Positions 51,533 through 60,066 of a stretch of 64,000 nucleotides of DNA are shown here, piece by piece. The position numbers and the translations under genes were made by a program. This DNA is from Acetobacter garciniae. GTDB lineage: Bacteria; Pseudomonadota; Alphaproteobacteria; Acetobacterales; Acetobacteraceae. The notes under the pieces were generated by a model. It was not told the origin of the DNA, ran no database searches, and saw only the letters and a list, made by a program, of their open reading frames with translations. The stretch is taken from contig NZ_JAFVMH010000003.1 of NCBI RefSeq assembly GCF_017377735.1, positions 124,001-188,000 on the forward strand, given 5' to 3'. Position 1 is the first letter of the stretch. Each line of letters starts with the position of its first letter.

Positions 51533-52165
51533 TTATTTGAAGCGGCAGGGCTGGTCCACCGTCGGGGTTTCGTCGGTCTGGACCACCATCAGCTCCACCG
51601 GGCCATCCCCCACATTCCCCGCAAAATGCCCCACGCGTTTCTGCGCGTCCATGCGGCTGAGCTGGTCTTCCCCCAGCGAGACCTCGCCCGGGCCCATTAT
51701 CACCTTCGTTCCGTCCATGGCGGTGACATACCACGCACCTTTGAGCGGAATAATCCACTGCACGACGGGGTCGGGGTGCCACAGCCCGTTCCAATGTGCG
51801 GGCTGGACGGTAAAAATGACCTGGGCGTGGCCAGCCTTCAGCCGGTCCTGCCATTGCGGGCCAGCGGGTCTGGACATGCTCTTGAGGTCGAAATTGCGCA
51901 ACGGGCAGCGCGTCATGTGGCTGATGCCGTCATGGCTGGTCCAGTTGTGCCAGTACCACAGGGTGGGCGGCTGCGGGGTGCCGGTGCCGCCAACGTCGCC
52001 CGCGTCATGGCCGGTACTGCCCGCAGCCATTGCGGTTGCCTGCTGGCCCGGCGTGCCGGCGTGCGCCGCCCCGGCAGGGCCCTGAAGGCCCGCCACCCCC
52101 CCCAGCCCGGCAATGGCACAGGCGCGCAGGGCACGAAGCGTGGTGTAAGACAGAAGCCTGCGCAT
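51533..52165 (-). CDS. Exported cupin-domain protein
   Basis: A 210-residue protein with a signal-like N-terminus (RALRACAIAGLGGVAGLQG, cleavage near AHA-G) and a Gly/Thr-rich linker. The cupin barrel follows: HWNGLWHPDPVVQWIIPLKG, GTKVIMGPGEVSLGED and HFAGNVGDGPVELMVVQTDE. The paired His residues in the first cupin motif are compatible with a metal site. GGAG lies nine bases before the ATG. It precedes the MFS gene's 3' end (189-base gap) on the same strand, but shared function is not evident. Confidence 0.78.
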   Translation of the reverse strand: MRRLLSYTTLRALRACAIAGLGGVAGLQGPAGAAHAGTPGQQATAMAAGSTGHDAGDVGGTGTPQPPTLWYWHNWTSHDGISHMTRCPLRNFDLKSMSRPAGPQWQDRLKAGHAQVIFTVQPAHWNGLWHPDPVVQWIIPLKGAWYVTAMDGTKVIMGPGEVSLGEDQLSRMDAQKRVGHFAGNVGDGPVELMVVQTDETPTVDQPCRFK

Positions 52166-52354
52166 GGGTGTTGTCTCCCTGTCAGGGTAAAAATGGCACC
52201 GCCTGATGGGGGGCTGGCGGTGGTGGCAGGGCAGGATACACCGGTTTTGCCCCCCATGGGTATTGGCCGGTCGTGGATGTTCGCATGGCAGGGCGCTTCG
52301 CCGGGCAGGGGGTCATTGGCCCGGCAAGGTCTTCGCCCCATATGGGTGGGTGCG

Positions 52355-53731
52355 TTATTGCACCATGTGTTCCATTACCACTTCACGCTGGGCGTCTTCG
52401 GCCGGGGTGGTTCCGGTCCGGGGTGCGTGGGGCGTGCGGATCAGGAACACCAGCCCGGCGGAGATCGCGGCCACGGCGGCGAACAGCCACATGACCGGCC
52501 CTGCGTCATGGAAGCGCGTCAGGGCGGCCCCCATCAGCGACGTGGCGAAAAACCCGGCAAGATTGGCGAAGGAACACGCAACCGCCAGCCCCGCCGCCGC
52601 CGCCCGCCCGTGCAGGAAGGTGGACGGAATGGTCCACAGCGTGGGCAGCGCCCCCAAAAGCCCGGCATTGGCAATGGCGCCGAACACCACCAGCCATACA
52701 ACGCCGTGCCCGGGCATGCCGCACAGGCCAAGGGCCAGGGCGCCGATCACCACGGGAATGAACAGGTGCCAGCGCCGTTCGCCCCTGCGGTCGGAACTGC
52801 GGCCCAGCACGATCATGCTGACGGCCGCGGCAATATGGGGAATGGCGACAATCAGCCCCAGCCGCCCGTAATCCCCCGCCATGCGGGCATGCAGGAAGGT
52901 GGGGAACCAGAACGCCACCGTATACAGCCCCAGCAGGATCGCCCCGTCGATGATGCCGAGCATCCACACCCGTATATCCGTGAAGGCAGCCGACAGTTCC
53001 CCCCGGCGGTGCCCGGCACTGCCTTCCTCGGCCAGTTCGCGCGCCAGGTGCTCGCGCTGGGCGGGGCTGAGCCATGTGGCGTCATGCAACCGGTCGGGCA
53101 GGAAGAACCACGCCCACACACCCAGCACAACAGGGGGCAGGCCTTCGATCAGGAACAGCCAGCGCCAGCCGGCAAACCCCGCACTGCCCGAAAGATGGGC
53201 CAGGATCCACCCCGATACGGGAGAGCCCAGCACGCTGGCCAGGGGAATACCCAGCATGAACAGCGCGATCACGCGCGCACGGCGTGCGGCAGGCACCCAC
53301 TGGCCAAGGTAGAACAGTGCCCCGGGCATGAACCCCGCTTCGGAAACACCCAGTGCAAAGCGCGAGAGATGGAACAGCCAGGGCGTGTGGATAAACCCGC
53401 TCAGGGTCGAGATCAGCCCCCAGGTCACCAGAATGCGCGCAAGCCATGGGCGCGGTCCCACGCGTTCGAGAATGATGTTGCTGGGCACTTCGCATAGCAC
53501 ATAGCCCAGGAAGAACAGCCCGGCCCCAAGCCCGAAGGCGGCGTCGTCCATGTTCAGGTCATGGAGCATCTGCAACTTGGCAAAGCCGACATTCACCCGG
53601 TCGATATAGGCGGCCAGAAAGCCCAGCGTCAGGAACGGCACGATACGAAGGCATACGGAACGATGCAGTTGCGCAACGTCATGTGCAGCGGATTCGTGCG
53701 AAGGCGTGGTGCGGCTTGACCCCGAAGGCAT
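52355..53731 (-). CDS. MFS transporter (anion:cation symporter type)
   Basis: A 458-residue permease with twelve predicted helices. The loop after helix 1 reads FLAAYIDRVNVGFAKLQM, and later parts include LGYVLCEVPSNIILERVGPR and GVSEAGFMPGALFYLGQW, signatures of the ACS family that carries carboxylates such as nicotinate, glucarate or phthalate. The start at 53731 follows GGAGAG seven bases upstream; a longer frame to 54007 is not supported. It is divergent from the nicC-like gene with a shared palindrome between them, so 6-hydroxynicotinate or a related pyridine carboxylate is a reasonable substrate. Confidence 0.88.
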   Translation of the reverse strand: MPSGSSRTTPSHESAAHDVAQLHRSVCLRIVPFLTLGFLAAYIDRVNVGFAKLQMLHDLNMDDAAFGLGAGLFFLGYVLCEVPSNIILERVGPRPWLARILVTWGLISTLSGFIHTPWLFHLSRFALGVSEAGFMPGALFYLGQWVPAARRARVIALFMLGIPLASVLGSPVSGWILAHLSGSAGFAGWRWLFLIEGLPPVVLGVWAWFFLPDRLHDATWLSPAQREHLARELAEEGSAGHRRGELSAAFTDIRVWMLGIIDGAILLGLYTVAFWFPTFLHARMAGDYGRLGLIVAIPHIAAAVSMIVLGRSSDRRGERRWHLFIPVVIGALALGLCGMPGHGVVWLVVFGAIANAGLLGALPTLWTIPSTFLHGRAAAAGLAVACSFANLAGFFATSLMGAALTRFHDAGPVMWLFAAVAAISAGLVFLIRTPHAPRTGTTPAEDAQREVVMEHMVQ

Positions 53732-53951
53732 GCGTGTTCTCTCCATATGCCGCGTATACGTCTTATCTGGCCATGCAGCATACCACGAAAAACCGGATGG
53801 GGAAAAGACGCGAACGGGGCGGCATTTTCCGTCCCCCCACAGGCACCGGCGTTTCCGGCACATGGCCTGTGTTATGCATGTGTCGGCGGGATTGTGCGTG
53901 GGGCGTAATAAATTTCTTGACGCGGGCGATCCGTTCCGGTCATAGGCATGT

Positions 53952-53967
53952 ATAGCGTATACGCTAT
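53952..53967. promoter_or_regulatory. Perfect 16-bp palindrome between MFS and nicC-like genes
   Basis: ATAGCGTATACGCTAT is a perfect inverted repeat 39 bases before the nicC-like ATG. A partial copy of its core (GCGTATACG, 53752-53760) lies just upstream of the divergent MFS start. A TTGACG hexamer at 53917-53922 may be a -35 element for nicC. No regulator gene is adjacent, so the binding protein is unknown. Confidence 0.65.
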
Positions 53968-54005
53968 TAAATCTGTTTCCCATGCAGAATGAAAGGCCGC
54001 AAGTC

Positions 54006-55145
54006 ATGTCAGAGGGTAAGCGCGTTGGTGTTGTCGGTGCCGGAATGGGGGGTATCGCGGCTGCGGCCCTGATGCAGCGGGCAGGCTTCGATGTCGTCCT
54101 GTACGATCAGGCGCCCAGCTTCATGCGCCTTGGCGCGGGTATCCAGTTCGGGCCCAATGTCATGAAGATCCTGCGCCGCCTGGACCTGGAAGCCCCGCTG
54201 GAAGCCGTGTCCTGCCTGCCGGACTACTGGACCAGCCGCAACTGGGATGACGGGGCAATTCTGGCCAATATTCCGCTCAATGCCGAGCGCGAACGCTACA
54301 AGGCGGCCTATATCACCATCCACCGGGGTGATCTGCAGCAGACCATGCTCAACGCCGTGGACCCCGCGCGCGTGCAGTTCGGCAAGCAGTTGACCCGGTT
54401 CGAGGATAACGGCAAGACCGTGCGGCTCGACTTTGCCGACGGCACGTCCGATACGGTGGATATCCTGGTGGCCGCGGACGGGATCAATTCGCGCATCCGC
54501 GAACAGATTTTCGGGCTCGATGCGGCTGTCTACACCGGTTGGGTCGCCCATCGCGCCATTATCCCGGGTGCGGCCGCCAAGGCCGTGGGGGCGGATGTGA
54601 ACGCCAAGTGGTGGAGTGCCGACCGGCATATCGTGTGCTATTACCTAGACCGCAACGAGGATGAATTCTACCTCGTCACCGGTGAGCCCGATGAATGGAC
54701 GAGTGCATCCGGCCAGTTGCCCAGCACGCGTGAAGCGCTTCGCAAGTCGTTCGAGGGCTACCACCCCATGGTGCAGGCCTATATCGACGCGACGACCGAG
54801 GTCACGAAATGGCCGCTGAAAACCCGCAACCCGCTGCCGCACTGGCATCAGGGCCGCGTTGTCCTGCTGGGCGATGCCTGCCACCCCATGAAGCCCCATA
54901 TGGCCCAGGGTGCGGCCATGGCGGTGGAAGACGCCGCCGTGCTGACCCGCTGCCTGGCCGAACTGGGCACGCAGGATCTTGAACGCAGCTTCCGCACCTA
55001 TTTTGCCTGCCGCAAGGACCGCGCCACCAAGGTGCAGCGTATTTCCAACGCCAACACATGGCTGCGCCAGCCCGAAGACCCGTTCTGGTGCTACGGGGAT
55101 GATGTCTACCAGATGGACCTGCGCGCGGTCGAAGCCACGGTCTGA
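54006..55145 (+). CDS. nicC: 6-hydroxynicotinate 3-monooxygenase-like FAD enzyme
   Basis: A 379-residue class A flavoprotein hydroxylase. It has the dinucleotide motif VGVVGAGMGGIAAAALMQRA, the DG motif VAADGINSRIREQIFG, and GDACHPMKPHMAQGAAMAVE for FAD ribityl binding. Many segments, including RLGAGIQFGPNVMKILRRL, YITIHRGDL and WPLKTRNPLPHW, match Pseudomonas putida NicC as I recall it. NicC uses NADH and O2 to convert 6-hydroxynicotinate to 2,5-dihydroxypyridine. AAAGG precedes the ATG; a start eight codons earlier is possible. The rest of the nicotinate pathway (nicX, nicD, nicF, nicE) is not in this window. Confidence 0.88.
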   Translation: MSEGKRVGVVGAGMGGIAAAALMQRAGFDVVLYDQAPSFMRLGAGIQFGPNVMKILRRLDLEAPLEAVSCLPDYWTSRNWDDGAILANIPLNAERERYKAAYITIHRGDLQQTMLNAVDPARVQFGKQLTRFEDNGKTVRLDFADGTSDTVDILVAADGINSRIREQIFGLDAAVYTGWVAHRAIIPGAAAKAVGADVNAKWWSADRHIVCYYLDRNEDEFYLVTGEPDEWTSASGQLPSTREALRKSFEGYHPMVQAYIDATTEVTKWPLKTRNPLPHWHQGRVVLLGDACHPMKPHMAQGAAMAVEDAAVLTRCLAELGTQDLERSFRTYFACRKDRATKVQRISNANTWLRQPEDPFWCYGDDVYQMDLRAVEATV

Positions 55146-55228
55146 TCCCCGGCCATTCACCCCCCGCCCGGCCCTGTGTCTGCGCAGGTGCCCGGTGGGG
55201 AAGGCAAGGCGGGGGGGCAACGCGGGCG

Positions 55229-56098
55229 CTAGGGGGCGATCTTGTCCTGCGTCCGGGTTTCGAAATCCCCGGCGTCATGGCGTTCGTGCAACTGGCTTGC
55301 GGGTTCGCCATTCACGCGGTTGACCATGCGCCCGCGCTGCACGGCGGGCCGGGCTGAAAGCCTGTCCGCCCAGGCTTTGACATGGGTGTAATCCTGCACG
55401 CTCAGGAACTCGGCGGCATTGTACAGCCAGCCTTCGACCAGCCCGCCATACCACGGGAAAATGGCCATGTCGGCAATGGTATATTCATCCCCCGCAACGT
55501 AAGGGCATTCGGCCAGCCTGCGGTCCAGCACGTCCAATTGGCGCTTGGCCTCCATCGCGAAGCGGTTGATCGCATATTCGATCTTTTGCGGCGCATAGGC
55601 ATAGAAATGCCCGAAGCCGCCGCCGATATAGGGCGCGCTGCCCACCTGCCAGAACAGCCAGTTCAGGCATTCGGTCCGCCCGGCGATATCCTTGGGCAGG
55701 AACGCCCCGAATTTTTCAGCCAGGTACAGCAGGATCGACCCGGATTCGAACACCCGTAATGGCGTGGCTCCGCTATGGTCCACCATGGCGGGGATCTTGG
55801 AATTGGGGTTGATGGCGACAAAGCCCGAGCCGAACTGATCGCCCTCCCCAATGCGGATCAGCCAGGCGTCGTATTCCGCCCCGGCATGACCGGCCGCCAG
55901 CAGTTCCTCCAGCATGATGGTCACTTTCACGCCGTTGGGCGTGCCGAGCGAGTAAAGCTGGATCGGGTGGCGGCCCACGGGCAGCGGCTTGTCATGGGTC
56001 GGCCCCGCGACGGGGCGGTTGATATTGGCAAAACGCCCGCCGCTTGCGGCCTGCCATTCCCACACGCGGGGCGGCACATATTCTGGGGTGTCGGTCAT
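55229..56098 (-). CDS. yghU: YghU-type glutathione disulfide-bond oxidoreductase
   Basis: A 289-residue Nu-class glutathione transferase. The N-terminal extension YVPPRVWEWQAASGGRFANI and NRPVAGPTHDKPLPVGRHPI, followed by LYSLGTPNGVKVTIMLEELL, NPNSKIPAMVDH and FESGSILLYLAEKFG, closely match E. coli YghU. The enzyme reduces disulfides and organic peroxides using glutathione in the cytoplasm. It is convergent with the nicC-like gene, 83 bases away. Confidence 0.95.
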   Translation of the reverse strand: MTDTPEYVPPRVWEWQAASGGRFANINRPVAGPTHDKPLPVGRHPIQLYSLGTPNGVKVTIMLEELLAAGHAGAEYDAWLIRIGEGDQFGSGFVAINPNSKIPAMVDHSGATPLRVFESGSILLYLAEKFGAFLPKDIAGRTECLNWLFWQVGSAPYIGGGFGHFYAYAPQKIEYAINRFAMEAKRQLDVLDRRLAECPYVAGDEYTIADMAIFPWYGGLVEGWLYNAAEFLSVQDYTHVKAWADRLSARPAVQRGRMVNRVNGEPASQLHERHDAGDFETRTQDKIAP

Positions 56099-56165
56099 TG
56101 GCGGAGTCTCCGGAAACAGGGGTTCTCCAAACTATGGCGACTGGCGCGAAAAAAAACAGACCGCT

Positions 56166-56987
56166 TTACGCTTTACGCCATGCCCCATCCGCGTTGCGTA
56201 CCGCCTGGCCACGGGTTTGCAGGGCCTCCAGCGTTGCCCCCAGCACCTCGGTCGCGGCAGGGCGCAGGGGGGCGGCCAGGTTCTTGTAAATCCGTTCCAG
56301 CAGGGTGGCTTCGCTCTGCCAGTCGGGCCCCAGCATGGCGTGAATCTGTGCAAGCCGGCGCTGGCGGGCCCGGATCAGCCCTTCTATAAACGGGTGTGGC
56401 TCGGTAATCGGCGGGCCGTGGCCGCTCAGCACCAGGGCGTAGTGCTTTTCGTGGATGGTCTTCAGGCTGGTCAGGTAGGCATCCATGCTGCCATGGGGCG
56501 CGCGCATGACGACGGAGCTGGACCACCCCATGATATGATCGCCCGCGATCAGCCGGTTTTCACCAATATCGAGGCAGATATGGTCCATGGTGTGGCCGGG
56601 TGTTGCGATCACGCGCAGGCCGCATACCGTGCTCTGGTCCACCAGGGCGGGGCCGTGGCTGCCACCCAGAATGGGGGCGTCTGCCAGCCGGGCCAGGGCA
56701 GGGGCGCCGCGTTCATGGTCGGCATGGCCGTGGGTGACGACAATGGCGCGCACCTGCCCACCTGCTCCCGCCAGCACGGCGCGCTGGTGCGCGGGATCGT
56801 CCGGGCCGGGGTCGATCACCACACAGCCTTCATCGGTTTCAACCAGCCAGGTATTGGTGCCGTGATAGGTCATGGGCCCGGGATTGGGGGCCACGATCCG
56901 CGCAACGCCGCGGGATTCGCGCAAAAGGCGCCCGTATTCGGGTGCGTCCTCCGTATAGCGTCTTGCGCGTGTGTTCAGCTCGCTCAC
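56166..56987 (-). CDS. Metallo-beta-lactamase-fold hydrolase (LACTB2-like)
   Basis: A 273-residue MBL-fold protein. The metal site motif THGHADHERG (HxHxDH) is followed by ATPGHTMDHICLDI and AGDHIMGWSS, then GHGPPI near the C-terminus, and a winged-helix-like tail (RQRRLAQIHAML, YKNLAAPLRPAATEVL), as in LACTB2-type hydrolases or endoribonucleases. The start is GTG at 56987 with GGGG upstream; a TTG nine codons earlier is possible. The substrate is not known. Confidence 0.87.
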   Translation of the reverse strand: MSELNTRARRYTEDAPEYGRLLRESRGVARIVAPNPGPMTYHGTNTWLVETDEGCVVIDPGPDDPAHQRAVLAGAGGQVRAIVVTHGHADHERGAPALARLADAPILGGSHGPALVDQSTVCGLRVIATPGHTMDHICLDIGENRLIAGDHIMGWSSSVVMRAPHGSMDAYLTSLKTIHEKHYALVLSGHGPPITEPHPFIEGLIRARQRRLAQIHAMLGPDWQSEATLLERIYKNLAAPLRPAATEVLGATLEALQTRGQAVRNADGAWRKA

Positions 56988-57016
56988 CTGGGCCCCATCT
57001 GCTTGTTGGCGCAAAA

Positions 57017-57223
57017 CTATCGGACTGCCGCGCTACGTGCCAGCAAATGTTGCCCCGCCGCCGGCCCGCCCATGGCCCGCCCCGCCCGACATACCCCCCG
57101 CACGGCAGGGCATTGGGTGCGTGATGGAGCGTTCAGATAACCCCTTGCCGCAACGCGGCGTTGGCGCGCAGGCGCTGCCAGCCAGGCCGGGTCAGCTTTC
57201 TTGCGCAGGATGGTGCCTTCCAT
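57017..57223 (-). CDS. Possible 68-residue basic protein
   Basis: This frame starts MEGTILRKKADPAWLAAPAR and is strongly Arg/Ala/Gly-rich. Codon third positions look coding-like only for the first 35 codons. The ribosome site is weak (GCAGGC). It follows the 35-codon frame below with six bases between them. Neither is recognised. Little else is seen in the 400 bases between the metallo-hydrolase and the EAL gene. Confidence 0.25.
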   Translation of the reverse strand: MEGTILRKKADPAWLAAPARQRRVAARGYLNAPSRTQCPAVRGVCRAGRAMGGPAAGQHLLARSAAVR

Positions 57224-57229
57224 GCCTGC

Positions 57230-57337
57230 TTATCCGGCGCGCAGGTTCTGGCAGCGTCTGGCGGCCCGGTTCATGCGCGAACACATTTGCGTGGCAGGCA
57301 TGCGGCCGATCCATGCCGGGGTCACAGATGCCTGCAT
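57230..57337 (-). CDS. Possible 35-residue small protein
   Basis: A strong Shine-Dalgarno (GAAGGAG, six bases) precedes ATG at 57337, which opens a short Met/Arg-rich frame (MQASVTPAWIGRMPATQM). It lies 55 bases downstream of the EAL-protein gene on the same strand. The ribosome site is the only argument; no homologue is recognised. Confidence 0.3.
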   Translation of the reverse strand: MQASVTPAWIGRMPATQMCSRMNRAARRCQNLRAG

Positions 57338-57392
57338 GATCGTCTCCTTCACGCCGCAGTCTGAAGGGGGGAGGAAGGTGGTTCTTTCGGGC

Positions 57393-59585
57393 TCAGGACG
57401 CCAGCGCGATCGGGGGTGTTGGCGCGCGCCGTGCAAGCCATGCATCGATTTCGTCTGTCTCAAGCGGTCTGGAAAAGTAAAAACCCTGGATAACGTCGCA
57501 TTCGGTGCGCCGTAACATGCGCCATTGCTGTTCGGTCTCGATCCCTTCGGCAACAACCGTCATGCCCAGGTTTTTGCCGATCTGGATAATCGCCCTGACA
57601 ACTTTGCGGAGTTTTTCGTCCCGTTCAATCCCGTTCATGAAGCTTCTGTCGATCTTGACTTCATTGACCGGAAGGCTGGCCAGGTTGGACAGGCTGGAAA
57701 AACCGGTGCCGAAATCGTCCATCGACATGCCAACGCCGAACTGCCGCAACGTGCGGGCCGTGCGGATGGTCTGTTCATGATTGTCGATCATGGTGGATTC
57801 CGTGATTTCGATAATCAGCGATTCTGGCGGAATGCCGGTTTCATCCAGAATTCTGAAGATCAGATCAGGCAGTTCCGGATTATGGAAATGGATTGCCGAC
57901 AGGTTGACCGAAACCGTATGGATGGGGCTGCCACTTGCAATCCATCTGGCCATCTGCTGGCAGGCCGTGCGCAGGGACCATTCGCCCAGTTGCCCGATCA
58001 GGTTGGCGTCTTCCGCCAGGGGAATGAAGCGGGCGGGAGAGATCGCCCCGAATTTCGGGTCCGTCCAGCGGGCCAGGGCCTCCATGCCTTGCAGGCGCGT
58101 ATCCTGGACACGGATCTGGGGCTGGTAAACCAGGCGCAATCGGTTATTGGCAATGGCATCGCCCAAGGCCTGTACAAGAAAGAAACGCTCTTCCGCTTTC
58201 TGGTTCATTTCCGGGCTGAAAAACCGGTAATGGCTTTTATCGCGCTCCATTTGCGCATTTGAAAGCGCGGACTGCACGTGCTGGAGCAATGTTTCGACAT
58301 CGTCGCCTTTTTCAGGCCCTGTGCAGATGCCGATATGCACGTTCGGGTTGATTGTAATGCCGTGCAGGCAAATGGGGGCGGACAGGCCGAAAATAAATCT
58401 GTTGCCGATACTTTCAGGGTCTTCCAGATGCCGTGTTGCCACGACTGCGAATGTGTCGCTGTCCATGCGGCAGACAGTGCCCCGGGTGCCGATCATCTCC
58501 TTTAACCGGTTGGCAAATTCCACCTTGATATCGTCGGTCGATGACTGGCCGAGGGCTTCGGCAATGCCTTCGACCGGATCGAGATGGATCAGGACGAGCG
58601 TCAGGTTTTTCCATACCGGCTGCCCGACCATTTTTTGCAGACTGCTTTTCAGCCACGCCAGATTGGGCAGCCCGGTCAGCGCGTCGTAACGGGCAAGCCG
58701 GGCAATGTGGCGTCGCGCATTTTCGCGTTCCAGCCCCAGCGTGCCCAGATGACAGCACTGGTCATGGATACGCCGCTCCCACTCCGTCGGCCCTCTTTGT
58801 GTGCGGAAATAAAACGCCATGGCCCCGGCCACCGTCCCGTCGCTCAGGATCAGGGGGGCGGACCAGCAGGCCACCAGGCCCAGCGGCAGGACAAAATCCT
58901 TCCACATGGCCCAGCGCGGGTCGTGGGCGATATCGGTTACGCTCACTTCCTCCCCGGTGAAAATGGCGGTCCCGCAGGAACCTGCCTGCGGGCCGACACT
59001 GCACCGGTCGGTCGCTTCCGCAAGCGCGGGCGGCAGGCTTGCCCGGCCCACCATCTGAAGGCGGTTCTCGTCATTCACCGCCACGACCGAGGCGACGACA
59101 TCGGGGGCTATCAATTCGATCTGACGGCACATGAAATCTGCGATCTCATGGAACGGCAGGCTGGTTGTCAGGGCGCAGACAACGCTTCTTTGCAGGTTTT
59201 GCAGCTCTTTTTCATAAGTGATATCGCTCAGGATCATGATGACAGCCGTGATCTGGCCGTCCTTGTCCGTGACGGGCGTGACCGCCGCCGATATCCAGAT
59301 ATCCTTCCCATCCTGCTGGCGGGCACGGAATTCCATTTCCGACCTGACGCGCTCGGTGACAATGGTCGGAAGTGTTTGCAGGGTCGCGCTGTCGTCATCA
59401 TGTCCCGACAGGACGTGGGCAAAATCGCCCTGGTCATCGGGTGAAAGAGTTTTACCAAAAACTTCTTCGGCTTTAGGGTTTGAAAATATAATATGATAAT
59501 TCTGATCAAGCACAAGTACACCCCGGTCTGTCAGCCGGACGATATCTTCATAAATTGTTTTATGTTTCGATATCTTTACATTCAT
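57393..59585 (-). CDS. PAS-GAF-(degenerate GGDEF)-EAL c-di-GMP phosphodiesterase
   Basis: A 730-residue cytoplasmic sensor enzyme. A PAS domain (12-125) opens GVLVLDQNYHIIFSNPKAEE, followed by a GAF domain (about 135-285; CSVGPQAGSCGTAIFTG). A cyclase-like domain starts RYDALTGLPNLAWL, but its signature is RMDSDTF (373-379) in place of GGDEF, so it is probably inactive. The EAL domain has GMEALARW (502-504), DDFGTGFSS and VVAEGIE, all intact. This favours phosphodiesterase activity with the GGDEF-like part serving regulation, as in PdeA/DosP-type proteins. His in GDFAHVLSGH may be a heme ligand, which is speculative. Start: tandem ATGAATG with weak GAG upstream. Confidence 0.92.
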   Translation of the reverse strand: MNVKISKHKTIYEDIVRLTDRGVLVLDQNYHIIFSNPKAEEVFGKTLSPDDQGDFAHVLSGHDDDSATLQTLPTIVTERVRSEMEFRARQQDGKDIWISAAVTPVTDKDGQITAVIMILSDITYEKELQNLQRSVVCALTTSLPFHEIADFMCRQIELIAPDVVASVVAVNDENRLQMVGRASLPPALAEATDRCSVGPQAGSCGTAIFTGEEVSVTDIAHDPRWAMWKDFVLPLGLVACWSAPLILSDGTVAGAMAFYFRTQRGPTEWERRIHDQCCHLGTLGLERENARRHIARLARYDALTGLPNLAWLKSSLQKMVGQPVWKNLTLVLIHLDPVEGIAEALGQSSTDDIKVEFANRLKEMIGTRGTVCRMDSDTFAVVATRHLEDPESIGNRFIFGLSAPICLHGITINPNVHIGICTGPEKGDDVETLLQHVQSALSNAQMERDKSHYRFFSPEMNQKAEERFFLVQALGDAIANNRLRLVYQPQIRVQDTRLQGMEALARWTDPKFGAISPARFIPLAEDANLIGQLGEWSLRTACQQMARWIASGSPIHTVSVNLSAIHFHNPELPDLIFRILDETGIPPESLIIEITESTMIDNHEQTIRTARTLRQFGVGMSMDDFGTGFSSLSNLASLPVNEVKIDRSFMNGIERDEKLRKVVRAIIQIGKNLGMTVVAEGIETEQQWRMLRRTECDVIQGFYFSRPLETDEIDAWLARRAPTPPIALAS

Positions 59586-60066
59586 GCTTGTACTCAGCGC
59601 CCTTAATTTATTTACAAATTCTGCTCTGGGTCGACAGGGCTACGGGACATTGCTGAGCCGGGGCGGCTTGTCATTGATATAAGTCAATCCGCGGGCAATC
59701 CCGCGTGCCACGCATTCGGCGCTGCGGATCACACTATTGCGGGGCAGGGGATGCGTGCAGCCGCAATATGGGGGCGTTTGTGTTCCCCCAAGGCCTGGCG
59801 GCATTGTGGTGCGGGGTGGCACGGGTGGTAGGGCAGGGTTGTGAAAAACGCCCGGCGATAATCCGCCGATTCTGCGTGCAGCCGCACGATCCGCCGCGTT
59901 TGTCTGGGCGTTGCGGCAGGTAAGAGACCGTTTCGAAACAAACGATTGGTAAAAAGAATAAAAGTTTTGGGTGAAGCTTTTTCCAAAAAGCTTCAAAGAA
60001 CCTCACCCTCCGCACCGGTCATGGGGGCAGAAGCCGAAGGCCCCCATGGTGCTGGCTGTCCGGGTG
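59586..60066. other. Intergenic region containing repeat locus 6
   Basis: It lies between the 3' end of the racemase-family gene and the 5' end of the EAL gene, both minus strand, and so should contain the EAL promoter. The repeat copy is at 59958-59995. A frame crossing it (MKLFGKSFTQNFY start) is a by-product of the repeat. No other element was identified. Confidence 0.5.
59958..59995 (+). repeat. Dispersed AT-rich palindromic repeat, locus 6
   Basis: ATAAAAGTTTTGGGTGAAGC followed by TTTTTCCAAAAAGCTTCA, about 70 bases beyond the stop of the racemase-family gene. One substitution (GGG for TGG) distinguishes it from the consensus. Confidence 0.85.

Noticed and set aside
51494..53497. 667-codon plus-strand frame opposite the cupin and MFS genes
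   Set aside because: It covers two unrelated genes and has no ribosome site; the minus-strand genes show family motifs.
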